A model generated the notes under the pieces. The model searched no databases. It was given only the letters and a program-made list of their open reading frames with translations, and was not told the DNA's origin. From Aureobasidium sp. EXF-3400 (lineage: Eukaryota > Ascomycota > Dothideomycetes > Dothideales > Saccotheciaceae): 64,000 bases of DNA. Position 1 is the stretch's first letter. Every line of letters begins with the position of its first letter. The stretch lies in the NCBI GenBank assembly GCA_024195585.1, contig SWBL01000028.1, forward strand, positions 162,677 through 226,676, in the 5' to 3' direction. Below, piece after piece: positions 54,752 to 64,000 of this stretch. Position numbers and translations under genes: made by a program.

Positions 54752-57560
54752 TCACAACCCATTGTCTTTCTTGAACTTATCCCAAGCCTCATTCAATGTA
54801 CTGAACACCGATCCACTGATCATCTTCTGCTCAGTAGTAGCTGATTGTGGAATCTGAACATCAAGTTAGCACGATACAAACACGAATAGAATGCTTTCCA
54901 CCACATACCTTATCAGGGTGAACCTTGGCTATCGCCTTCATGTACACTATCTTGACCTTGTTGGGCATGATTAGATCACTCATGTTGACCTTCTTCCACC
55001 CTGCTTCAGGCCAGAGTACAGTGTCCAAGCTACCCAGGAGAGCACGCAAGTTATCAGCTTTACCGCCTTTCCATGCAGTGACCTTGGCCTCGACTTGGTC
55101 TGAAAGGGCGAATTTCTCATCATCGGCTCTGTCGGCTGCAGCATTCGCTTCACGCAACTTTCGTACTGCTTCCTGTGACTGGACTTGTGGAACTGCAGGA
55201 CGTTTAGGTTGCTGGAGATGACCCGCCGGTACTACTCGTGCAGCAGCTGGTGCAGGCTTTGGCTTTGCAGGTGCGGGTTTTGATGCACCTCCATTCGCGG
55301 CCTTCTCGCAGCGATCGCGGGCTCGTAGACTCACGGCACCGCCCACACCAGCTGCAATGGCATCTTTCCAGACGATAGCTGCATCTGACCATTTCTCCAT
55401 GTTTTCCAACGCTTCGGCTTTGCGCATGAGCGCTTTGCCGTAGAACTCTTTCATGTCTTTCTCGCCTTCGCCACCACCAAGATCGATCTTCTCATTTTCA
55501 CCTTTGCCGATGCCAACAAGATCTAGAACGCGGTCTGCGTCAACGACCGCAGCTTTTGGATCACCGGTCTTGATGGCTGTTAGTGCTCTGTTTGAGAGTA
55601 CGATAATGATCAAAGGATGAGTGGGCGGCAGTGGTGTAAGTGCGGCAGAGTATGAAGTGTGTGCAGCATCAAAGTCTCCTCTCTTGAACGCCTCGGTACC
55701 TGCCCGGCGATGGCTGCTGGACGTCGACAGTGCAGAGGGTGAGATAGCTGGGATATTCCGTAGAGGTGCTTTAGGTCGCGGAGCTTGTGGTACTGGTGTA
55801 GATGTCTTGGCTGCAGCAGGACGAGGAGCAGGAGTGTTCCTAGTAGATGCAGCTTGTGGAGGTGGTTGAGCAGGTGCTGGGCTGAACAAGTCAACCTCGG
55901 GCTCTGGCTGCGGTTCTGGTTTAGCGGGTCTTCTTCGCCTTGCAGAGCTGATATATGCCTGTGATGACTCTTCCTCGACGTCAAAGCGACTAACTTTGCC
56001 GTTTGGACGCTGAGCTTGCGGAGGTGGTGCTTGCTGTGCGAATCGTGATTGTGGCTGGCTACGCACAGGCAGGTCCTGTGCAGGCGATCGACCCCTAGGA
56101 TCAGGTCTAGAAACAGACTCACGTATCTCAGGTGTACGCGACTTTGTTGGTCGCTGCCTTTCGTCTCTGGCCTCCAACAGCATAGCCTCGTTTGTCAATT
56201 CCTCAGCAGTCTGTGCAGGTGCGGCTGCGCGAGGCGTCGAAGAGCGTCCAGGTCGAGTAGGGACGCTATCAGTGCTTGCATCTCTCATCCACTTGGGTGT
56301 GCTCGAGTCACCCTCAGGTTGCTGGAAGTCGGCAACCGCCTTTTTCAGGTTCTTCTGACCTGTCTTCCAGAGAGAGCCTGCAGACTTGAGGAATGATGTA
56401 CCAAATTCTTGTGCGTATGCAGCCACATCCTTTTCCGAAGCGGGCGTCCCGTTGTCTTGTCTGCGTTGGTTGGAACTCGGGCGCGACTCCTGTCGCATCC
56501 AAGCAGGTACCGAAGCATCCTCCTGACCTCTTCCACGTCGCGGCTCTTCACGAGTTTGGGGTGCTGGACTGGCGCGGGCACTACCACGAGTCTGTATCCT
56601 TTCTCTCGACTCTTGATGTGCCTGGTTAAGCAACCAGCCTACAGCCGATTGTACATCACCTCCCGTCTCTTGTAAAGCAGCTCTTGATCTGTCGGCGGGG
56701 AAGCCCATATCCACGAGCTCAGCTATCGGGCGGTCGAGAGGATCGGAAGATGGAGGTTGGCGGCGGTCGTTGACGGCGAAGGCTTCATCGACGGGCTCTC
56801 GTCTAGGAGGTTCGCGACGGGGCGGTTTGGCAGTCACGGGCTTTCCGAGGTCTCCAAGAATATCGTCGTCATCATCGTTTGCAGTCGGTTGAGATGGTTG
56901 ATAAGGGCTGGGCTTTCGCTGAGGAACAGCTCCCAGACCAAACGGATCATCGTCGTCGTCTGCGAGCAGAGAGGTAGAGTTGGACTGGTTTGCAACAGCA
57001 GGAGTGTTACGACCACTGGTAACAGTAGAAGCAGCGGGTACAGGGAAGTGAGAAGACTTGTCTACCGGGGCAGCCGAATTGAATGCAGCCAGTAGGTCGT
57101 CCTCGTCATGCTGAGTAGGGGGCGCAACGTGCTGTGATGTTGGCTGAGGCGTGCCCTTCCCGCTGCCTAGAGTATCCCAGAAGGTTGCCTCGTTTCCATA
57201 CTGCTGAGCATATCTCTGACGCTGCTCTTGCTCCTGCTTGATCTTCTCTTGCTGCAGCTGTTTCTGGCGTTCCAAGAGACTCAGGTTGCCCTGGGTCTTG
57301 TTTGCGTTCGTTGATACAAGATTGGCGAAGATGTCATTGGCGGGTGACGCGGTCTTTGACGGAGCCTTGGGAGCAGGTGGGTTGTTGGCGAACGGCGAAG
57401 GAGTAGGTCGATTGTTGGCGAATGGGGATGGAGCTGGACTGGCACGCGAGCTGGATGCAGCACTGGGTATAGACATGGGCATGCCGAAGGCAGGTCGCGG
57501 GGCATTCTGCTTGGCTGCAGGCGCGGCAGCAGTCCAATCCGTGTTCAAGAGATCATCCAT
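54752..57560 (-). CDS. SWA2: Auxilin-like J-domain protein (Swa2-type)
   Basis: Exons 57560-54909 and 54853-54752, giving 917 residues. Recruits Hsc70 to uncoat clathrin vesicles. Order of parts: Ser/Pro/Asn-rich N-terminus with repeated SPFANN motifs, a Gln/Glu-rich coil, a UBA domain (DRPIAELVDMGFPADRSRAALQ, near 280-320), a long disordered stretch, TPR repeats (RAGTEAFKRGDFDAAHTSYSAAL, near 620-740), and a C-terminal J domain with HPD in AIAKVHPDK. The second exon completes the domain (STLNEAWDKFKKDNGL), the usual auxilin ending. UBA, TPR and J in this order is the Swa2 architecture. Confidence 0.93.
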
Positions 57561-57964
57561 ACTGAGCGCGTCGTTGTCGGAAGTCTTCAGACATGAGAGA
57601 TTGTTGTTGAATCGAAACTGGCTTGCTATTTCAGGTTGCTACGAAACACATGGGCCCGCCGTTAAACCCGCGTCATTGGCTCAATCCAGAACAAAGGGGA
57701 GGTCCGTGTCAACAGTCTGGGGTTGTTGTTCGGCAAACTTTCCCTGATCAGCCTATACCATTCTCTACTTATACTCGCAAATCCGTTCCTGCGCTCTCCT
57801 GCTTTCTTGCTCCCTAGACCAAATCTGACGAATCGTTCTCCAAGCCAGTAGTCCAGCTACTCATCTCAATTAACATTGGAAGCTCTCATGCAGCAAGCTC
57901 AACCTCGCCCAATAAGACTAGTACAATCAGTCAACACTCTCGTTCTTGAATATCATCAAAGTAC
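57561..57964. other. Intergenic, no gene seen
   Basis: Leader of the auxilin gene and 3' side of the secreted-protein gene. No supported motif. Confidence 0.5.
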
Positions 57965-58839
57965 TCACTTGTAACCTTTAGCCGTGCCCCATATCAACGT
58001 GTCTTTACTGCAATTGAGATCTTTCTTCTCATTGAAAGCGTGGTCGTTGTAGTAACAGTTCCAAAAGTGGTTCGCTGGATATATCGACTGCACCATCAAA
58101 AACATGCAATCTGGTTTTTCTGGTCTTTGTCAATATGGCTCATTGTTTGAGATAGTTCAGTCAACATACTTATGCAGGTATCTTGGCAGATCTCTGTGAC
58201 TTGAGACTCGTTCATCGTTGCGAGCATGAACGTCTGTGCAGACTTCATTCCGATATCATCACAACCAACTTCGGGTCCCCAGACTTGAGTAAATACAGGT
58301 GCTGGCTTCTTGACTGTTGAGACAGACAGGGTCGTAATAGTCTGTGTAATCGAAGTGGTGACTTCAGGGACGACGGTGAACCATACTTCGCCGGTTAGTG
58401 TCGTGGTCGATGGTACTGCCGTTAGCAGACCAGCTTCAGCAGACGGCAATGCTCCGATACAAGAGCATGCCTCTGATAATTCTGACTTGTCCAGTCCAGA
58501 CAGTATGTTCTCGGCTGTATCGCATGGTGCTGTTCCCCTACGTCGCTTACTTGTCGCCTTCGCAGAAGATGTTGTGAATGTCGTCAAAGTGGTCTTGGAG
58601 ACAATCAAGTCGGTCGAGGTGACTACAATCGTGCTGGTAGGAACGTCCGTGAGTGTAGTTGTTCTTGATATAACGTCCAGAGCAGTTACCACTCCTTCCG
58701 TTGCAACGCCGAGTGCTGATGTGCAGTATGCAGAAGCCGCCGAGTTCGAGGCGAGGCAAGAGTAAGCTGAAATCTGACAACTTGCTGCATTGACCGACGC
58801 AGACAAGACCGCCGTCACGACGATCAAAGCTTGTCGCAT
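57965..58839 (-). CDS. Secreted Thr/Ser-rich protein with C-terminal cysteine module
   Basis: Exons 58839-58170 and 58119-57965, giving 274 residues. A signal peptide is clear (MRQALIVVTAVLSASVNA). The body is rich in Thr, Ser and Val, as in cell-surface glycoproteins, with a basic SKRRRG that could be processed. The 50-nt intron (GTATGT...CCAG) has an open read-through frame for a few codons, but splicing opens a more convincing end: KKPDCMFLMVQSIYPANHFWNC followed by DLNCSKDTLIWGTAKG. Together with CQDTC before the intron this gives a regularly spaced cysteine module that resembles small disulfide domains in fungal secreted proteins. No GPI site seen. Function unknown; an environment-facing or wall-associated role is an inference. 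Confidence 0.72.
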
Positions 58840-59582
58840 GATGAGTGAGTCAGGGAAGTGTTGGAAGTAGAGAACTGTAGGATTAGGTGTGTTCGAGTGT
58901 TGATATAGAAAGGCAAGGGTCGCCTTTCAAAGCTTCATGAACGGAACGCAATGTGGACACCCTACGTGTTACTTACCGCGTCTAACCTCGCGCGCGCAGA
59001 ACAGCGAAGGACGATACATCCAGGCAACACGGAACCCCGATGTGATGAGCTGTTGTGTTACTCCGGAACCGCAAGCTCTTGTTAGCGTCTCGCTTTGCAG
59101 TGCTGCGTGTTCAGCCACTCATATGGCCATTGCGAACATGCGCCTGCCCTTCCACCACCGTTCAGACCTGGTATTGGTGCGGCGCTCGTACGCAATGCAA
59201 CAAAGAAACCTACCGTACTGGCCAAGTTCTCGTGGTAGAGGCCGCGTCACTTCAAAGGATTGGATCCAAGGAGTTTCATGCAAAGTGCGGCTTCTGCGTT
59301 CATGGAGTCTCGCCCGTCCAATTGACCTGGATCTGCCGGGGTTGGCCTTGCATGGCTGTCAGGAACGCTTAGCTAGAGGAGCATTGTGAAACAAGATCAC
59401 ATGTGCTTATATTGATTTATAAGGTTCCGGGACGGCCCCGCACTTATGCCGAAGCATATGGAAAAGCCTACTGGTTGTTTGGTTGATATAAAAACAGCAT
59501 AGTCAGCATTCTCCGGAACATTCTTTACCGTGCTATGCTCCCTCGCGAGCGGAGAAGAATTGGCTCCTCCGAGTTTGACCTA
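58840..59582. other. Intergenic, no gene seen
   Basis: 743 bp between the secreted-protein start and the SPO11 stop. Short open frames only. Confidence 0.5.
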
Positions 59583-61174
59583 TCAGATAGGACTAGTATC
59601 GTATGCAGCATTCTTGATCATGTTTACCAGGCCAAATGGACCAGAGTCCACAATCTGCATCTCTGCCTTCAAGTTCAGCATCAACATCACCTGCAACTCT
59701 CGACGCCATTGTGCCGCTTCCTCAAAGCTGCCGTGCTGTTCCCACTCAAGCATCTTCCTAGCTTTGTGACGATCCCTCAATGTCAAGGTCATGAGTCCTT
59801 GGTTCCGATGGGTGTGGTCTTCGTCTGTAATGGCCTGACTGTGTAGACCCATCCACCGTATCATCGGTACAATAAGTTCAGCATTCTTCTCCGACATTTT
59901 CTTTGAGCCGTGCTTGTAGGTATGCAATATCGCTAGGCCGTCTGGATCGTAGTCCATGAGACCAAGCACCGGAGGTTCCGCAAAGCCGTTCTGGGGTGAG
60001 GCCACTGCCATAAAGCGAGTCATCGCTCTTGTCGCTATGTCTGGATAACCTTTTCCCTAGTTTTGTCAGACCGAATGCTCTGAGGCATCGAGTCACGAAC
60101 TCACGGTGACGATAACAGCATGCCACATCATCTCTTGCCAGTCCTCAGATGAGATGATCGATTGGTATGCAGCCTTGAGAGAGTCAATCCTTTTTCGATC
60201 ATCTACGGTCAGGGGACCTTCTTACTTCCTTCTCGATGACAAGCACCCATCGGACTCTGCTTAGATCCACGGATAGAACTTCTTCCATGCTTGGTACAAG
60301 AATGCCGCTCTGCGCATTGGCAAGATCAATCTTCGAACCGTCTCGGCGATTGATCACAACAGCGCCGGCCATGAGGCCTTTGACACCAGCAGTCTGCAGT
60401 TTTTAGTAGCTTGTTATCACTCGTGATATCGATGTACAAACTAAATTGAGACATGACCTAGGTACTGAGAAGGCGGCAGCGATTTGGTCAACATAGCGGT
60501 CTACAGTAGATTGTCTGCCGAACAGAGCCGGATCACGATAGTATAAATCGCTATGATCAGGTGTCAGATCGGAGCCTCTTATAGTCAGCCTCACCACACA
60601 TGCCGCTTAGTCAAGGTGACACCGTCTGAGAGCGACTCGTGTACGAGTTCGAGGATTCGGATGACCACGGCTGGACCTGAATGTCAGCTTGTCACTCGGA
60701 AGGGTATCAGTGTTACCGACAGAATCTCCACGCGTCGTTGGCAGTCTTTCCTGGAAAATTGAATGCAGATTTTGGTGTTCGGACAGATGTGTCTCGCGAT
60801 CCATTCGAGGATGAAGAGGTGAGTGAAATCGTAACATCAGCTCTTTCGTTGAGAAGAGCGTCTGCTACGGTCTCGAAGACTGCTTCGATTTGCGTAATCA
60901 CGCCTTGATGCTTGTTCGGGCGACTGAGTTGAGAGTCGGCCGGGCCCAAGACATCTTGATTGTAAGAAGATTCTAGACCTTCATCGAAGAGCATATCACA
61001 ATCAGGTTCGTCTCTGTCTTCACTCATTTTTGCCAAGTGGTTCGTGATGGAGGTTGAAGACGCGAAGAAAGAGTTGGCGGGGAAAGCGGAGGAGCCAGGG
61101 CTTGGCAAATTGATCGCGGGTCGCGAGGCAGTCGCGTCGTCTCGCTCTTTCTCGATTGCAACAATCGCACCCAT
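59583..61174 (-). CDS. SPO11: Meiotic recombination endonuclease Spo11 (topoisomerase VI A family)
   Basis: Model: exons 61174-60721, 60676-60595, 60550-60442, 60393-60226, 60173-60105 and 60056-59583, giving 451 residues. Makes programmed DNA double-strand breaks in meiosis through a catalytic tyrosine, here in DLYYRDPALFGRQSTVDRYVD. Other marks are VVIRILELVHESLSDG, SCLNLTAGVKGLMAGAVV across intron 3, RWVLVIEKE, GKGYPDIATRAMTRF and the Toprim motif LGLMDYDPDGLAIL. The ends of introns 1 and 2 are uncertain. Intron 1 needs either a GTCGGT donor or a different acceptor to keep frame. Intron 2 could use GTGAGG or a GC donor (GCATGT), which would drop three residues. Family identity is secure. 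Confidence 0.88.
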
Positions 61175-61269
61175 TAGACATTGACTTGTGGCCGCTTCGG
61201 ATAACGCACATCTAGCTCTGATCTTCTCTACTTCTCATTACATCGCCAAATTGCTGCTCATCGCGAACC
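61175..61269. promoter_or_regulatory. 95-bp divergent promoter, SPO11 and CAF-1 subunit A
   Basis: Only 95 bp separate the two start codons, so the leaders and core promoters of a meiotic and a replication-linked gene must overlap or be interleaved. Confidence 0.6.
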
Positions 61270-63204
61270 ATGGCCGAACCAATGGAAGTCTCATCACCTG
61301 AGCACTCCCGTAAACGCTCCTTACCGGACGACGATCAAATCTCAATCGCCAAATCAGAAAGCCAGGTTCCAACTCCGCCTCTCACTGCCAGCCCTGCGAA
61401 CAAAGAATCCATTCGCCAGCCGAGTCCAGCTCTCAGCACTTCCACATTGAGCAGTGCTCCATCAGGAACGAACGACCAACCGGCCGACCCCAATGCTCCA
61501 CCAAAGAAACGCAGAAAGTACACGCCGGCCGAGAAAGAAGAAAGACGCCTGGAGAAGGAGCAGAAAGACAAGGAGAGGGCTGAGTTGAAAATCAAGAGAG
61601 ACGAAGAGAAGCAGAAGAAGGACGAGGAAAAGCGTCGCAAGAATGAAGAGAAGGAAGCAAAGCAACGGGAAAAGGACCTGAAGAAGACCAGAGAAGAGGA
61701 GGAGAAGCAGAAAAAAGCACGAGTGAGTTTGACATGTCCTCTTTCATTGTCGTTTGCACACTAACGTCATGCAGGCACAACCCAAAATCGCTTCATTCTT
61801 CAAGATGCCTTCTTCCCAGAAGTCACCAGCCACACCCACACAAATACAGCCTTCTCCAGCTAGACCAGACATTACTAGCTCTCAACCCATCGATGGCGAT
61901 GTGTCTATGACCTCCCCAACTCCGAAAAAGTCACCTCAACACAGCCAAAGCGATTATCGCAAGATGTTCTTGCCGTTCCAGCTCAAAGCACACACTAAGT
62001 GTGCACCTCATGTTCAGCTCGAGACTTCACAAACCGAGATGGACAAGGCTCTACAACGTCTTCCTTCAACGACAACACCCACATCCTCTCTGAGTTCTCT
62101 CTTCGCCAAGGAAAGATCGCGTTCACGCGGCCTCTGGCAGCCCACTGCCCGCGAGGTTATCGAGTCGTTACAAGGCTCGTCACAAACCCCAATCGACCTG
62201 ACTGACGAATCGGGTGAGCACTACCGTCCAACCGACCTCCTGGACGCCCTCGTCGTTCGTCATCTCCACTTCGGTGAGGATGTCAGACCTGCATACTTTG
62301 GAACCTACTCTCGAAAGGTTTCTTCAACCGACGCTGCTAAACTTCGCAAGAATCCATTCAGCAAGCTCCGCAAGGACACTGATTACGACTACGACTCCGA
62401 AGCCGAATGGGAGGAGCCAGAAGAAGGAGAAGACATCGGTTCTGAGGGCGAAGATGATGAGGAGAGTGTAGGCGATGCAGAAGAAATGGACGACTTCATG
62501 GACGACGACGCTACCGACAACAAACGGCACATGATTACCGGTGATCTCAAGCCGGTCAGCACAGGTCTGTGTTGGGAAGATGCTAAGGGCCTATCAAGTC
62601 TCTCAAACGAAGAATCCCCTGTCGACCTTGACAGCATGAAGATTGACTTCTTCATTCGTAAGTTCAATTTCACTCCTTCGGTAGGCTTTCTCTAACACTT
62701 TACAGCTCTCACCCAGCCTTCCATCAATCCTTTCTCGACAAGCTACTGGCAGACAACCACGACGGTACCCGCCGTTGCTGCTGCTAAGGCTAGCGGCGGT
62801 CAGATGCAGCTCGATGGCAAGATGAAGCCACCAAAGGCTCCTCTAATGCCGCGATCTAACACTAACGACACCATGACCATCATTGGGGCCTCCACCGGTA
62901 TGAAAGGACCCATCATGAGCGTGGCCTCTACAAAGGCTGCAAAGCCCGCTCCCAAGCCTCTGCAAGGCGCAGAACTAGCCGAGTTCAAGGATGCTGTCGA
63001 CGGCAGCAATCTCACAAAGGTCGATTTGCTGAAGGCTCTGAAGAAGAGGTATGTGTTCATATCATGATGTCTCCCAATAGATGCTAACAACTTGACAGGT
63101 TCCCCAAATACACCAACGATACCATCAAGGCAACTCTGTCAAGTTGCTTCGCTCGCATTGGCCAGTACGAAGCCGACAAAGTCTGGAAGGCCGTTGCGGC
63201 CTAG
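61270..63204 (+). CDS. CAC1: Chromatin assembly factor 1 large subunit (Cac1/p150)
   Basis: Exons 61270-61722, 61775-62657, 62706-63048 and 63099-63204, giving 594 residues. Deposits H3-H4 behind the replication fork. Order of parts: Ser/Pro-rich start, the highly charged KER coiled region (about 80-150), a PCNA-binding box directly after intron 1 (QPKIASFFK), a middle region with MFLPFQLKAHTKCAPH, then GEHYRPTDLLDALVVRHLHFGEDVRPAYFGTY, the acidic ED stretch (EEPEEGEDIGSEGEDDEE), and a C-terminal winged-helix segment ending KYTNDTIKATLSSCFARIG. All four exon junctions keep phase. The HAT2-type protein at 27-29 kb is a possible complex partner. Confidence 0.92.
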
Positions 63205-64000
63205 ACTAACACACGTTCTTGACGACTCTTTACTGCTTGCTTTTCATTGCTTTTTCTCTTCTTCAGCGACACATTCCAACGCCGCATTTGCTATTATACC
63301 GGAGCGTTATCGTTTGAACAGCTTTTCCATCAATGAGGAGGGTTTTGTACACCAGCCGGCGAGCTGGTCTGTATTGGGACAAGGAGTCCACATAGCTTTT
63401 TGACAGTATGCTTACGAAAAGCATTTTCATAGATGACGGCATAATCAAGGTGCTTATAGCTGCTTATCGCAATCTGTTCCACATGTATCTCGTGCAACGA
63501 CGTGACCTCCAGGTCAATATTGACGTCTGCTTCCGAGGTGGCTGGGAAGTCAGGGTGGTACGTTTGACAATGCTCTCCGAAGTCATCGACAGCATAGGGA
63601 CACCACGAGGCTATAAATCAACTTGATCACGCTACCAATAGACACTGCACATCTCGAGCTATGCTGTGTACAAGTCTACCGGCAGTCACGTTCCTTCCCA
63701 TCGAAATATGATCGAAACATACATTATCGACATCGTTCTTTGTGAGGACGATGAAAAATCAAGTAGTCAAGGTGGAGTTGGACCGAATCACGGAGCTTTA
63801 TCAATATTGGCGTCAGTAAGATACAGGGTGACTTGAGACTGCAGCACATACTTCCTAGATACATATTTGACCTACTCCATACAAGAGTGCAGTCGATATC
63901 AATTTGATTTGATTTGATTTGATTTTCTCAAGCTATTTACCCCGCAAGGGGTATGAGCTGTCCATAGTAAACAAGGTTTCCAGCCAATCACAATCATCGG
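63205..64000. other. Right-edge intergenic region
   Basis: CAF-1 gene 3' side, then about 700 bp with no supported gene. A four-unit GATTT repeat is near the end. Confidence 0.5.
63906..63925 (+). repeat. GATTT microsatellite, four units
   Basis: Four perfect tandem GATTT units, with partial units on either side. Confidence 0.9.

Overview
This is a piece of a filamentous ascomycete (Pezizomycotina) nuclear genome. The evidence is dense protein-coding genes on both strands, short spliceosomal introns of about 45-120 bp with GTANGT-type donors and CTAAC/TACTAAC-like branch points, and fungal-type families: a KRE2-type mannosyltransferase, GH28 and GH31 enzymes, a PMP3 proteolipid, DUG3 and a chromatin assembly factor 1 large subunit. 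Dothideomycetes is my guess at class level, but the sequence does not prove it. I see no rRNA, no convincing tRNA, no CRISPR array and no intact transposon.

Layout. 1-11 kb: the 5' part of the TFIIIC B-block subunit gene runs off the left edge on the minus strand. It is followed by an 872-residue protein of a family I do not recognise, then a same-strand tandem array of three BTB/POZ genes. 11.5-18 kb: La protein, mitochondrial inner membrane protease 2, a tartrate/D-malate dehydrogenase-type enzyme and the APC/C subunit Cdc16. 18-21 kb: a fourth BTB gene, head to head with a second member of the unrecognised family. 22.8-37 kb: XRN1, HAT2/RbAp48, a GT15 mannosyltransferase, a gamma-tubulin complex protein and a small mitochondrial-type membrane protein. 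37-54 kb: a MYND protein, secreted rhamnogalacturonase, CFIm25, DUG3, PMP3, an NTF2-like protein, alpha-xylosidase, a broken sulfite oxidase, VMA1 and an alpha-methylacyl-CoA racemase. 54.7-63.2 kb: auxilin-like SWA2, a secreted cysteine-bearing protein, SPO11 and CAF-1 subunit A.

Most genes are housekeeping and unrelated in pathway. Several pairs diverge from short shared promoters: XRN1/HAT2, GT15/GCP5, SPO11/CAF-1 (95 bp) and CFIm25/DUG3. Two enzymes act on plant cell-wall polymers or their fragments (GH28 secreted, GH31 apparently intracellular).

The part that looks new is the accessory material between 3 and 21 kb. A protein module with a conserved AFVQ..xFVW...VWYK core occurs three times in two genes, and a second short C-terminal motif is also repeated. 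Each of these genes lies beside BTB genes. The second gene carries a 13-bp tandem duplication that shifts its C-terminus out of the frame matching its paralogue. Other unusual items are an in-frame TAG in the sulfite oxidase gene, a 4-nt first coding exon in XRN1, two 54-nt introns that can be read through in frame, and a small family of dispersed non-coding repeats.
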